DNA of 64,000 bases, from positions 3,125,001 to 3,189,000 of the forward strand of contig NZ_AP025637.1 in NCBI RefSeq assembly GCF_022846615.1. Direction: 5' to 3'. The notes under the pieces are model-generated. The model made no database searches. It saw only the letters and a program-made list of their open reading frames with translations, and was not told the DNA's origin. This DNA comes from Roseomonas fluvialis (lineage in GTDB: Bacteria > Pseudomonadota > Alphaproteobacteria > Acetobacterales > Acetobacteraceae). Positions 43,703 to 52,008 of this stretch are shown here, piece after piece (positions within the stretch are counted from its first letter, which is position 1; every line of letters starts with the position of its first letter). The position numbers were made by a program, and so were the translations under genes.

Positions 43703-44347
43703 ATGAGCATCGCCGCTGCCATCATCCCGGTCACGCCCTTCCAGCAGAACTGCACGCTGATCTGGGACCAGGCGACGAAGCAGGGGGTGGTGGTGGACCC
43801 CGGCGGCGATGCCGAACGCATCCAGGACGCGATCCAGCAGGCGGGGGTGGAGGTGCAGCGGATCCTGCTCACGCACGGGCATCTCGACCATGCGGGCGCG
43901 GCGACCGAACTGGCAGAGGCGCTCAGCGTGCCGATCGAAGGGCCGCACCGCGCCGATGCCTTCCTGCTCGATGGGCTGGCCGACCAGGGCGCGACATACG
44001 GCATGGCGTGCCGCCCGGTGACACCCGACCGCTGGCTGGAGGAAGGCGATACGGTCGAGATCGCCGGGCAGGATTTCGCGGTGCTGCACTGCCCCGGGCA
44101 TACGCCGGGGCATGTGGTGTTCGTGAATGTCGCGCTGGGCATCGCGCTGGTGGGGGATGTGCTGTTCCAGGGCTCGGTCGGGCGCACCGACTTTCCCTAT
44201 GGCGACACGGGGGCGCTGATCAGCGCCATCCGCACCAAGCTGTTCCCGCTGGGCGACGACATCCAGTTCATCTGCGGCCACGGGCCGGGTTCGACCTTTG
44301 GCGAGGAACGACGCACCAACCCCTATGCCGGCGAAGGAGCCGCGTGA
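43703..44347 (+). CDS. Metallo-beta-lactamase-fold hydrolase, glyoxalase II-like
   Basis: A 214-residue MBL-fold enzyme. The metal motif is His58-x-His60-x-Asp62-His63 (THGHLDHAG), with further ligands in CPGHTPGHVVF, GDVLFQGSVGRTDFPYGD and the C-terminal CGHGPGSTFGEERRTNPY. This set matches the short YcbL-type glyoxalase II branch, which hydrolyses thioesters such as S-lactoylglutathione. The stop overlaps the next ATG by one base. Confidence 0.9.
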   Translation: MSIAAAIIPVTPFQQNCTLIWDQATKQGVVVDPGGDAERIQDAIQQAGVEVQRILLTHGHLDHAGAATELAEALSVPIEGPHRADAFLLDGLADQGATYGMACRPVTPDRWLEEGDTVEIAGQDFAVLHCPGHTPGHVVFVNVALGIALVGDVLFQGSVGRTDFPYGDTGALISAIRTKLFPLGDDIQFICGHGPGSTFGEERRTNPYAGEGAA

Positions 44348-45582
44348 TGGACACGATCCAGGCCGATATCGCACCGCTCGCGCCGACGAAGCCGGAGAGC
44401 GTGGGCATGTCGTCGGCGCGCCTGGCGCGCATCCGCCCCGCCTTGCAGCGCGAGGTCGATGAAGGCCGCTTCCCCGGCGGCGTGGTCGCCATCGCGCGCG
44501 ACGGGCGGCTGGTGCACATGGAGGCGGTCGGCTTCCTGGACGCCGAGGCGCGCGTGCCGATGCGCGCGGATGCCCTGTTCGCCATCGCGTCCATGACCAA
44601 GCCGGTCTGTGGCGTGGCGGCGCTGAGCCTGGTCGAGGAAGGCCGGCTGCTGCTGTCCGACCCGGTCGGCGCCTATGTGCCGCCGCTGATGACGATGCAG
44701 GTGGCGAAGCCGACGCCGGCGATGCTCTCGGGCGAAGGGCCGCTGGAGTTGGAACCGCAGCGCCGGCCCATGACCGTGCAGGACGCGGCGCGCCACACCA
44801 CCGGCTTCGTCTATGGCGGGTTCGGCGCGACGGCGGTGCATGCGGCGCATCCGGGGACATCGCTGACCGTCGCGCGCGACCATGATGCCGCCAGCCTGGC
44901 GGCCGCGTTGGCGGCGACGCCGCTGCGCCACCATCCGGGCGAGGCGTGGGAATACGGCTTCTCGACCGATGTGCTGGGGCTGGTCGCGGGGGCGGCGGGC
45001 GGGGCGTCACTGGGGACGCTGATGCGCGAGCGCATCTTCGCGCCGCTGGGGATGAACGAGACGGGCTATGTGCTGCCCGAGGGCGGGCTGGCGCGCTTCG
45101 CCAAGGCGCTGCCCACCTGCCCGCTGACCGGCAAGCCACAATCCGTCGCCGCGCCCGAGGGCCCGCCGCGGCTGGAAGTGGGCGGCGCGGGGCTGGTCTC
45201 GACCGCGGCGGACTACCTGCGTTTTGCCGAGATGCTGCGTGCCGGTGGCGCGCTGGGCGGCGCGCGCGTGCTCTCGCCGCAGACGGTGCGCTGGATGGGG
45301 TCGGACCATCTGCAGGGCATCGAGGGCGGGCCCGATCGCATGGACCCGGGCCTGGCCGGCTACGGCTTCGGGCTGACGGTGGCGGTGCGGAAGCACCCCG
45401 GCGGATCGGCCTTCATGGGCGCGCCGGGCGCCTTCGGCTGGTCGGGTGTGTTCGGCACCTTCTTCTGGGTGGACCCGGCGGAACGCCTCGCGGTGGTGCT
45501 GATGGCCCATGCGCCGGGCGAGATGCGGCTGCGCTACCGGCGACTGATCAACATGCTGGCCTATCAGGCGATCGAGGGCTGA
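44347..45582 (+). CDS. Serine hydrolase, class C beta-lactamase/esterase family
   Basis: A 411-residue serine hydrolase of the beta-lactamase/transpeptidase-like superfamily. The nucleophile motif is Ser82-Met-Thr-Lys85. The expected Tyr motif lies near WEYGFSTDVLG, where YxN is replaced by YGF. Late blocks are GAPGAFGWSGVFGTFFWVDP. No signal peptide, suggesting a cytoplasmic esterase (EstB-like) rather than an antibiotic-resistance enzyme. Coupled to the MBL gene by a one-base overlap and followed three bases later by the carotenoid oxygenase gene. Confidence 0.88.
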   Translation: MDTIQADIAPLAPTKPESVGMSSARLARIRPALQREVDEGRFPGGVVAIARDGRLVHMEAVGFLDAEARVPMRADALFAIASMTKPVCGVAALSLVEEGRLLLSDPVGAYVPPLMTMQVAKPTPAMLSGEGPLELEPQRRPMTVQDAARHTTGFVYGGFGATAVHAAHPGTSLTVARDHDAASLAAALAATPLRHHPGEAWEYGFSTDVLGLVAGAAGGASLGTLMRERIFAPLGMNETGYVLPEGGLARFAKALPTCPLTGKPQSVAAPEGPPRLEVGGAGLVSTAADYLRFAEMLRAGGALGGARVLSPQTVRWMGSDHLQGIEGGPDRMDPGLAGYGFGLTVAVRKHPGGSAFMGAPGAFGWSGVFGTFFWVDPAERLAVVLMAHAPGEMRLRYRRLINMLAYQAIEG

Positions 45583-45585
45583 ACC

Positions 45586-47010
45586 GTGGCGCGCGCGTCG
45601 CTGCGGAGCGCGCCGCTCGACTGGACTTCCGACGACCCGCATCTGATGGGCAACTTCGCGCCCGTCGGGCCGGAGATCGATGCCGACGACCTGCCGGTCA
45701 TCGCCGGGCGCATCCCGCCCGCGCTGCGCGGCAGCTACATGCGCAACGGGCCGAACCCGGAATTCAAGCCGATCTCCTACGCCTATCCCATGGATGGCGA
45801 CGGCATGATCCACGCCGTGCGCTTCGACAATGGCCGCGCGCGCTACCGCAACCGCTTCGTGCTGACGCGCGGGCTGATGGTGGAACGCCGGGCCGGGCGC
45901 GCGGTCTATGGCGGGCTGATGCGGCCCGTGTCGGTCGACCCGGCGCTGGTCGGGCCGGATGGCGACCCGGGGCCGCTCAAGACCGGCGCCTTCATCAGCG
46001 TGCTGCGCCATGGCGGGCATCTGCTGGCGCTGCACGAGGCCTCGGCGGCCTACGAGATGACGATGGACCTCGAGACCATCGGCGAGTGGAAGGCCGGCAC
46101 CGCGGCGCCGATCAGCATCGGCGCGCATAACCGCCGCCATCCGCTGAGCGGGTCGATGTTCGGCATCAGCTATCGCGTCAGCGAGCCCGTGCTGGATCTG
46201 CACGAGATCGGCGCCGATGGCGCGCTGCGGCGCAGCCAGGCGGTGGCTCTAGGCGCCCCCAGCATGATCCACGACTTCGTGCTGACCGAGCGCCACGCCG
46301 TGCTGCTGGTCGGCCCCGCCATCTTCGACATGGCAGCGGCCGAACAGGGCAAGCCGCTGCTGCAATGGCGGGCGGAGCTCGGCATGCGCATCGGCCTGGT
46401 GCCGCTCGATGGCGGTGCGCCGCGCTGGATCGAGGCCGACCCCTTCTTCGTCTTCCACTTCGCCAACGGCTTCGAACGCGGCAGCGACATCGTGGTGGAT
46501 TACGTGCGGCACCAGGACCTCGGCCTGGGGCCGCGCACGGGGCCGCGCGAGCCACCGCGCGCGCACCGCATGGTGATCGATACGATGGGGCTGCGCATCG
46601 CCGCCGATGACCGGCTGGCGGACTTCCCCACCGAATTCCCGCGCATCAACGACGCCTGCGAGGCGCGTCCATCACGCTTCATCCACCTGCCGACCCGCAC
46701 GGCGAGCCTCACCATCCCTGGCCCGCCCAGCGCCAGCTTCAACGCGCTGGTGACGCTGGACGCCGCGACCGGGGCGACACGGCGGCACGACCTCGGCAAC
46801 CGCCTGGCCGGCGAGCCGATCTTCATTCCGCGCCCCGGCGGCGGCGGCGAGCAGGATGGCTGGATCGCCACCTATGCCTACGACCCCGCGACCGACACCT
46901 CGGACCTGCTGCTGCTGGATGCCGCGCGGATCAACGAGGCACCGGTCGCCGTCATCCGCCTGCCGCAGCGCGTGCCGCAGGGGTTGCACGGCACCTGGAT
47001 TCCGGACTGA
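45586..47010 (+). CDS. Carotenoid cleavage oxygenase family protein
   Basis: A 474-residue RPE65/carotenoid oxygenase. The four iron-binding histidines are recognisable: GAHNRRHP, MIHDFVLTE, FVFHFANGFE and the near-terminal LHGTWIPD. SYMRNGPNPEFKP and DGDGMIHAVRF are N-terminal family blocks. The enzyme splits a double bond in carotenoids, apocarotenoids or lignin-derived stilbenes. GTG 45586 has GAGGG upstream. It ends an apparent four-gene run from 43170. Confidence 0.93.
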   Translation: MARASLRSAPLDWTSDDPHLMGNFAPVGPEIDADDLPVIAGRIPPALRGSYMRNGPNPEFKPISYAYPMDGDGMIHAVRFDNGRARYRNRFVLTRGLMVERRAGRAVYGGLMRPVSVDPALVGPDGDPGPLKTGAFISVLRHGGHLLALHEASAAYEMTMDLETIGEWKAGTAAPISIGAHNRRHPLSGSMFGISYRVSEPVLDLHEIGADGALRRSQAVALGAPSMIHDFVLTERHAVLLVGPAIFDMAAAEQGKPLLQWRAELGMRIGLVPLDGGAPRWIEADPFFVFHFANGFERGSDIVVDYVRHQDLGLGPRTGPREPPRAHRMVIDTMGLRIAADDRLADFPTEFPRINDACEARPSRFIHLPTRTASLTIPGPPSASFNALVTLDAATGATRRHDLGNRLAGEPIFIPRPGGGGEQDGWIATYAYDPATDTSDLLLLDAARINEAPVAVIRLPQRVPQGLHGTWIPD

Positions 47011-47012
47011 TA

Positions 47013-47116
47013 GCCGCGTCGCGCCAACGGCGCGCCCAACCGCGTCGCGCCAACGGCGCGCCCAGCCGCATCGCGCCAACGACGCGCCCAACCGCATCCC
47101 GCCAGCGGCGCGCCTA
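47013..47116. repeat. Four tandem 26-base hairpin repeats
   Basis: Units at 47013-47038, 47039-47064, 47065-47090 and 47091-47116, with a partial fifth running into the next gene. Each holds CGCGCC-AAC-GGCGCG or a slight variant, so each can fold into its own hairpin. They fill the gap between the convergent carotenoid-oxygenase and 2OG-oxygenase genes and may stop transcription from both sides. Confidence 0.8.
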
Positions 47117-47806
47117 GGCCGCGTCATGAAAGATGACGCCGAGCGTGTGCCGCCGCCCGCTGCGGACGCGACTGACGCCATGGCGCAGGTTCACGCGATA
47201 GGTGCCGCGCGTGCCCCGCACCGGGCGGTGATGCACGGCGAAGATCACGCCCTCGCCCTGGCGCAGCGGCACCACCTCGGCGCGCGACTGCATGCGCGGG
47301 CGCTGTTCGGTCAGCACGAACTCGCCGCCGGTGAAGTCGCGCCACGGATCGCTCAGCAGGATCGCGACCTGCAGGGGGAAGACATGCTCGCCATACAGGT
47401 CCTGGTGCAGGCAGTTGTAGTCGCCGGCCGCATAGCGCAGCAGCAAAGGCGTCGGGCGCGTCTGGCCCGCCGCATGGCAGCGCGCGAGGAAGTCGCCGTG
47501 GTCGGCGGGGAAGCGCGGCGCCAGCCCCATTGCCGCATTCCAGCGGTTCGCGATGGGCGCCAGGTGTGGCCAGAACCCGGTGCGCAGCGCGGCGACCGGG
47601 GCGGGCAGCGGCGCGGCGAAGTACTTGTACTCGCCGCGACCGAAGCCGTGGCGGGCCATGACGATGCGGCTGCGGAAGCCCTGGTTGGCATCGTAGAGTG
47701 CGGCGAGCGCGGCACAGGTCGCTTCGTCCAGCAGCGAACCGGTGGTGGCGCAGCCATGGGTGTCGAGGTCCTCGGCAATCCGTGCCCAGTCGAGCGCGTC
47801 AATCAC
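47114..47806 (-). CDS. 2-oxoglutarate/Fe(II) oxygenase, COG3826-like
   Basis: A 230-residue double-stranded beta-helix oxygenase. The iron motif is His134-x-Asp136 (CLHQDLYGEHVFPLQ), with a distal His among 192-209 and a conserved Arg in GTYRVNLRHGVSRV. It resembles the uncharacterised COG3826-type group rather than AlkB proper. GTG 47806 overlaps the stop of the alkyltransferase gene by four bases, so they are translated together. This suggests a role in alkyl-damage repair or a linked modification, as inference. Confidence 0.82.
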   Translation of the reverse strand: MIDALDWARIAEDLDTHGCATTGSLLDEATCAALAALYDANQGFRSRIVMARHGFGRGEYKYFAAPLPAPVAALRTGFWPHLAPIANRWNAAMGLAPRFPADHGDFLARCHAAGQTRPTPLLLRYAAGDYNCLHQDLYGEHVFPLQVAILLSDPWRDFTGGEFVLTEQRPRMQSRAEVVPLRQGEGVIFAVHHRPVRGTRGTYRVNLRHGVSRVRSGRRHTLGVIFHDAA

Positions 47807-48117
47807 AGCGCACCCTCCCGTGCCAGCAGGGCCTGCTTGCGCGCGGCACCCCAACGCCAGCCGCCGGTCTCGCGGGTGCCGGGCGAAGTGTTCCGCCAGC
47901 GTGGCTTCGGCACGACGCGATGGCACGGCACCGCGATCGCCACCGGGTTGGCGGCGCAGGCCCGCGCTACCGCCCGCGCCGCGCCAGGATGGCCGATGCG
48001 CGCGGCAAGTTCGGCGTAGGTGACGGTGCAGCCCGGCGGGATGTCGCGCAGCGCGCTCCATACCGCACGCTGGAACGGCGTGCCGCGCAGGTCGAGCGGA
48101 AAGGTCAGGTCAGGCAT
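47803..48117 (-). CDS. ogt: Methylated-DNA-protein cysteine methyltransferase, short form
   Basis: A 104-residue protein equal to the C-terminal catalytic domain of O6-alkylguanine-DNA alkyltransferases. TPFQRAVWSALRDIPPG begins the domain; Cys65 in AVPCHRVV is the alkyl acceptor. The N-terminal ribonuclease-H-like domain of Ogt/Ada is missing. Between PCHRVV and GGWRWG there is an insert of about 14 residues (PKPRWRNTSPGTRE) compared with the usual short loop. It could act in repair or be alkyltransferase-like. ATG 48117 suits the domain start. Confidence 0.85.
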   Translation of the reverse strand: MPDLTFPLDLRGTPFQRAVWSALRDIPPGCTVTYAELAARIGHPGAARAVARACAANPVAIAVPCHRVVPKPRWRNTSPGTRETGGWRWGAARKQALLAREGAL

Positions 48118-48229
48118 TGGGGCGGTCTCCGTTGGTGCACCGTCATGCCCCGGCCCGCGCTGCGCCGCCTTCCGTGTATTGCGCCGGCATGGGGGAAACG
48201 CGGTAGCCTCCGGCAAGGGAGGACACGCC

Positions 48230-48562
48230 ATGACGATCGTGCAGGTGAACTACACGCGCCCGGACATGCCCAAGGCGGAATGGGAGGCGCGCTACACGGA
48301 TGACCGCGCGCGGCAGTTCCTCGCCGTGCCGGGCCTGCAGTGGAAGATCTGGCTGGATGGCGATGCCGAGCGCCGCGCCGGCGGCATCTACCTGTTCGAC
48401 ACGCGCGCCGCGGCCGAGGCCTACGTGGCCGGCCCGATCGTCGCGCGCATGAAGGCGAACCTGGACATCACCGACCTGCAGATCCGCATCTTCGATGTGC
48501 GGGAGAACATGACCACCATCACGAACGGCCCGGTGCCGGGCCTGGCGATGGCGGCGGAATAG
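48230..48562 (+). CDS. YdhR-type monooxygenase-family protein
   Basis: A 110-residue dimeric alpha/beta-barrel-like protein. MTIVQVNYTRPD, VPGLQWKIWLDGDAERRAGGIYLFDTRAAAEAYV and RIFDVRENMTTIT match the putative mono-oxygenase YdhR family. Function in that family is unproven. GGGAGGA precedes the ATG. Its last 44 bases overlap the convergent flavin monooxygenase gene. Confidence 0.85.
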   Translation: MTIVQVNYTRPDMPKAEWEARYTDDRARQFLAVPGLQWKIWLDGDAERRAGGIYLFDTRAAAEAYVAGPIVARMKANLDITDLQIRIFDVRENMTTITNGPVPGLAMAAE

Positions 48563-49763
48563 CACCGGCCAGCGCCGCCGCGCTGCGATGAGCCAGCAGC
48601 CCGGTCTTCAAGCCCGCCAGGGTGCGGATCATCTCGCGCCGCAGCCAGGGAACAAGCTTCAGCCGGTCGAAGACCAGGTCGCGCACCAGTGCGAGGCTGC
48701 GCGCGTCGGACTGGAAGAAGGGCGTCATCAGCGCGCTGGCGCGCTGATAGAACCGCACATGTGCACGCCGTGCGGCAGCGTAGTGCGCGAAGGCAGCGTG
48801 GTGCCCCGGTTCCGCCGCCAGCGCATCGGCGAGCGCCAGGGCATCGAGCAACGCGCTGTTCGCCCCCTGCCCCAACTGCGGCGAGCTGGCGTGCGCCGAA
48901 TCACCCAGCAGCACCAGCCGTCCGCGCCAGGGTCGCTTCGCGGTGAACTGAATGTAGGTGGCCGGCGCGAAGGCCTGCGGGCCGGGCAGCCCGGCCAGCA
49001 CCGGCGCGATGGGTGGCAATAGCGCGGCGGCCTCGGCGCACCAGGCATCGTAGCGCGCCACCCAGGCGGCGTGCTCGCCGGGCTTGATCGACCAGAACAG
49101 CGCCGCGCAGGGCGCGGCACCGGCTTCGCTGCGCCCCGCCGGCAGCCAGCCCAGCATGTGGCGGGCGCTGACATAGCGCTGCAGCAGCATCCCGGGGGCG
49201 AGGCCGGGGTCGGGCACGCTGGCCCAAACCGCGCCATAGCTGAAGGCACGCGGCGGCGTCGGGTCCACCAGCGCGCGCAGCACCGACCTCGCACCCGAGG
49301 CATCGATGGCGATGTCGGCCTCGGCGACAGTCGCGCCGGCCGAATCGCGCAGCAGTATGCGGTCGCCCTGTTCGTCGGCGGTGGCGATGGCGCGCGCCGT
49401 CTCGATCCGAGCGCCGGAGGCGGCGAAGGCGCGCCACAGCACGCCATGCAGCGCGGCGCGATGCACCGCGACCGCATGCAGCCCCGGCGCGAGGTCGCCG
49501 TAGTCGAGGTCGAACACCGTCGCGCCCCGGTCCGTCGTGCCATGCAGGCGCGTGATGGGCGCGCCGAGCGCGGCAATCTCCTCCAGCAGCCCGAGGCGCG
49601 CGAGCGCCGCGAGGCCGGTCGGCTGCAGCATCAGGCCAGACCCCACCGGCGCCGGCCGCTCGAAGCGCTCGAGCAGCGTGACGCGATGCCCCGCGCGCGC
49701 CAGCAGCGCCGCGACGGCGAGCCCCGCGACACCGGCGCCCACCACCGCGACGTCGCGGCTCAC
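48519..49763 (-). CDS. FAD-dependent monooxygenase
   Basis: A 414-residue class A flavin hydroxylase. The FAD-binding GAGVAG starts at residue 9, the DG-like motif is in the middle (IAIDASGARSVLRAL), and the GD motif is GRLVLLGDSAHASSPQLGQGANSAL. Relatives hydroxylate aromatic acids, salicylate or polyketides. GTG 49763 overlaps the gluconokinase stop by four bases, an unexpected coupling to sugar-acid genes. The C-terminus is Pro-rich. Confidence 0.88.
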   Translation of the reverse strand: MSRDVAVVGAGVAGLAVAALLARAGHRVTLLERFERPAPVGSGLMLQPTGLAALARLGLLEEIAALGAPITRLHGTTDRGATVFDLDYGDLAPGLHAVAVHRAALHGVLWRAFAASGARIETARAIATADEQGDRILLRDSAGATVAEADIAIDASGARSVLRALVDPTPPRAFSYGAVWASVPDPGLAPGMLLQRYVSARHMLGWLPAGRSEAGAAPCAALFWSIKPGEHAAWVARYDAWCAEAAALLPPIAPVLAGLPGPQAFAPATYIQFTAKRPWRGRLVLLGDSAHASSPQLGQGANSALLDALALADALAAEPGHHAAFAHYAAARRAHVRFYQRASALMTPFFQSDARSLALVRDLVFDRLKLVPWLRREMIRTLAGLKTGLLAHRSAAALAGAIPPPSPGPAPGRS

Positions 49764-50278
49764 GCGATGTCGCCGCGCCGGCGCAGCGCCGCGACCGCCT
49801 TCTGCAGGATCGCCGGTGGTTCGGCATCGACATCGAGGTCGATCACATCCGCCTCGGTGTCCGGCGGCTCCAGCGTCGCGAATTGCGAGGCGATCAGGCT
49901 GGCCGGCATGTAGTGCCCGGTACGCGCCGCCTGGCGCGCCATGATCAGCGAGGGCTCGCCGGTCAAGTGCAGGAAGCGAACGTCGCCCTGCTCGGCGCGC
50001 AACCGGTCGCGATAGGCGCGCCGCAGCGCGGAACACGCGATGACCACGCCGGTGCCATCGGCCCGCGCGGCTGCGATGCGCAGCGCGATCGCATCGAGCC
50101 AGGGCCAGCGGTCGTCATCCGTCAGCGGCGTACCGGCGCGCATTTTCTCCACGTTCTGCGGCGGGTGAAAGCCGTCGCCATCCTCGAAGGACCAGCCGAG
50201 GCGTTCGGCCAGCAGCGCGCCCACAGTCGACTTGCCGCAGCCCGAGACCCCCATGACGACGATGGCCGCGAGGCTCAT
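49760..50278 (-). CDS. gntK: Gluconokinase
   Basis: A 172-residue P-loop kinase that makes 6-phosphogluconate from gluconate. Walker A is GVSGCGKST at residues 10-18; FEDGDGFHPPQNVEKMRAGTPL and DDDRWPWLDAI are diagnostic for GntK, as is VVIACSALRRAYRDRLR. Length is normal. It overlaps the upstream gnd stop and the downstream monooxygenase start by four bases each. Confidence 0.95.
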   Translation of the reverse strand: MSLAAIVVMGVSGCGKSTVGALLAERLGWSFEDGDGFHPPQNVEKMRAGTPLTDDDRWPWLDAIALRIAAARADGTGVVIACSALRRAYRDRLRAEQGDVRFLHLTGEPSLIMARQAARTGHYMPASLIASQFATLEPPDTEADVIDLDVDAEPPAILQKAVAALRRRGDIA

Positions 50279-51258
50279 GCCTTGGGCGGCTCCAGATGCC
50301 CCCCGAAGCCGGCGCGCATGGCCGACAACGCCTTGGCCCCGAAGCGGTCCTCGTCGCGGCTGGCGAAGCGGGCATAGAGCGCCGCGGTCAACACCGGCGT
50401 GGCGACCGCCGTCTCGACCGCCTGCTGCACCGTCCAGCGGCCCTCGCCGGAATCGCCGACGCGGCCGGAATACTTCGCCAGCGCCGGGTCCTCCGCCAGC
50501 GCGGCGGCCGTCAGGTCGAGCAGCCAGGACGTCACGACCGACCCGCGCCGCCACACCTCGGTGACATCGGCAAGGTCGACGCCGATGCGATGGTCGGCGG
50601 GCAATGCGGGGCTGTCGGCGGCGCGCAGCAGGTCGAGCCCCTCGGCCAGCGCCTGCATCATGCCGTATTCGATCCCGTTATGGATCATCTTGACCAGGTG
50701 ACCGGCGCCATGGCCGCCGCAATGCAGCCAGCCTTCCTCGACGTTCGGGGCGCGGCCCTCGCGGCGCGGCGTGGTGGGAATGTCGCCACGCCCGGGTGCG
50801 AGCGCCGCGAAGATGGGCGCGAGGCGCGCGACGGGCTCCGCCTTGCCGCCGATCATCAGGCAATAGCCGCGTTCGAGGCCCCAGACGCCGCCGGAGGTGC
50901 CGATATCGAGGTAGTCGACCCCCCGCGCGGCAAGTTCGCCCGCGCGCCGCACGTCGTCCTTCCAGTGCGTGTTGCCGCCGTCGATGGCAACGTCGCCGGG
51001 CGCCAGCAGCGCGCCCAGTTGGGCGATAGCGTCGTCGGTCGGCGCGCCGTGCGGCAGCATCACCCATACCGCGCGTGGCGGCGCCAGTGCGCCGACCAGG
51101 CGGGCCAGGTCGGAGCCCGCCTCGGCGCCATCCCCGACCACCGCGGCCACAGCCGCCGGATCACGGTCGAAGACGACGCAGCGATGTCCCGCGCGCATCA
51201 GGCGGCGGGCAATGTTCGCCCCCATCCGCCCCAGGCCAATGATCCCGATCTCCGACAT
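50275..51258 (-). CDS. gnd: 6-phosphogluconate dehydrogenase (decarboxylating), short form
   Basis: A 327-residue enzyme of the shorter, often NAD-preferring 6PGDH class. The Rossmann start is IGIIGLGRMGANIARRLM, followed by DGGNTHWKDDVRRA and the catalytic region GAGHLVKMIHNGIEYGMMQ with the key Lys. It oxidises 6-phosphogluconate to ribulose 5-phosphate and CO2, directly using the product of GntK. ATG 51258 is preferred to one 17 codons upstream. Confidence 0.94.
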   Translation of the reverse strand: MSEIGIIGLGRMGANIARRLMRAGHRCVVFDRDPAAVAAVVGDGAEAGSDLARLVGALAPPRAVWVMLPHGAPTDDAIAQLGALLAPGDVAIDGGNTHWKDDVRRAGELAARGVDYLDIGTSGGVWGLERGYCLMIGGKAEPVARLAPIFAALAPGRGDIPTTPRREGRAPNVEEGWLHCGGHGAGHLVKMIHNGIEYGMMQALAEGLDLLRAADSPALPADHRIGVDLADVTEVWRRGSVVTSWLLDLTAAALAEDPALAKYSGRVGDSGEGRWTVQQAVETAVATPVLTAALYARFASRDEDRFGAKALSAMRAGFGGHLEPPKA

Positions 51259-51327
51259 GCGCACGCCTCCCCGCGCCGCGAGTCTCGCGCGGCGCGGTTC
51301 CGGGCGCAACGCCGGAGGGATGCGCGG

Positions 51328-51798
51328 TCAGGCCGGCGGCAGCGGCGCCGCCGGGCCGAAGGGCGTCGCGCGGAACGACAGCACCGTCGCCGGCTGCGCG
51401 TTCAGCGATATGCGGCAGTCGAACTGCCGGTCGGCGCGGCCGAGTTCGCGCGACGAGCAATTCGCCACCACCTCGGTCGCGCCGTAGCGGCCTTCGAGCA
51501 GCGTATTGCCATAGGTCACCAGGCTGCCGGTGATCGCCGGCTGCCCGTTCACGCGCACCACCAGGTCGTGGCGCGGCACCGTATTGCCCGCGACCGGCAC
51601 GCGCGAGGTCTCCATCTCGCCGGAGACAACGAGCGGCTGCGTGACGGCGCCCCCATACGCCGCACCGGTGCCATAGGCCATGGGCGTGGTCGCCAGGACC
51701 GTCTGGTCGCCCGCGCGCGAGGTTCCGGGCGCGGTCTGCGCGCAGCCGACCAGCGCGAGCACGGACAGGGAAAGCGACAACAGCGGGAGCGTCTTCAT
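51328..51798 (-). CDS. Lipoprotein of unknown function
   Basis: A 156-residue protein with lipobox leader LLSLSLSVLALVGC. The body has no family I recognise; it contains repeated beta-like segments (GEMETSRVPVAG, HDLVVRVNGQPAITGSL, GNTLLEGRYG) and two further cysteines that could pair (VANCSSR and FDCRIS). Probably an envelope lipoprotein. GAGGAAC precedes the ATG. Confidence 0.8.
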   Translation of the reverse strand: MKTLPLLSLSLSVLALVGCAQTAPGTSRAGDQTVLATTPMAYGTGAAYGGAVTQPLVVSGEMETSRVPVAGNTVPRHDLVVRVNGQPAITGSLVTYGNTLLEGRYGATEVVANCSSRELGRADRQFDCRISLNAQPATVLSFRATPFGPAAPLPPA

Positions 51799-52008
51799 GG
51801 CGGGTTCCTCGAATCTTTGCAGGTCCCGCCGTAACGCGCCGGCGCCCGAATGGTTCCCCTCGCCGGCGAGGATACGCGCCCGACGCGCCGCGCCCGCGCG
51901 ACGCCGGAGGTGCCGCTGCGCGCTTCGGCTCGCGGCTACGCTGCGTGGCGCATGCCGTTCGCAGGCATCCTCGCCCGATCGGATGAGCGCACCCGATCGG
52001 GACCAGCG

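Noticed and set aside
44347..45582. Antibiotic-resistance beta-lactamase
   Set aside because: SxxK is present but there is no signal peptide and the YxN motif is altered; an esterase-like role is more likely.
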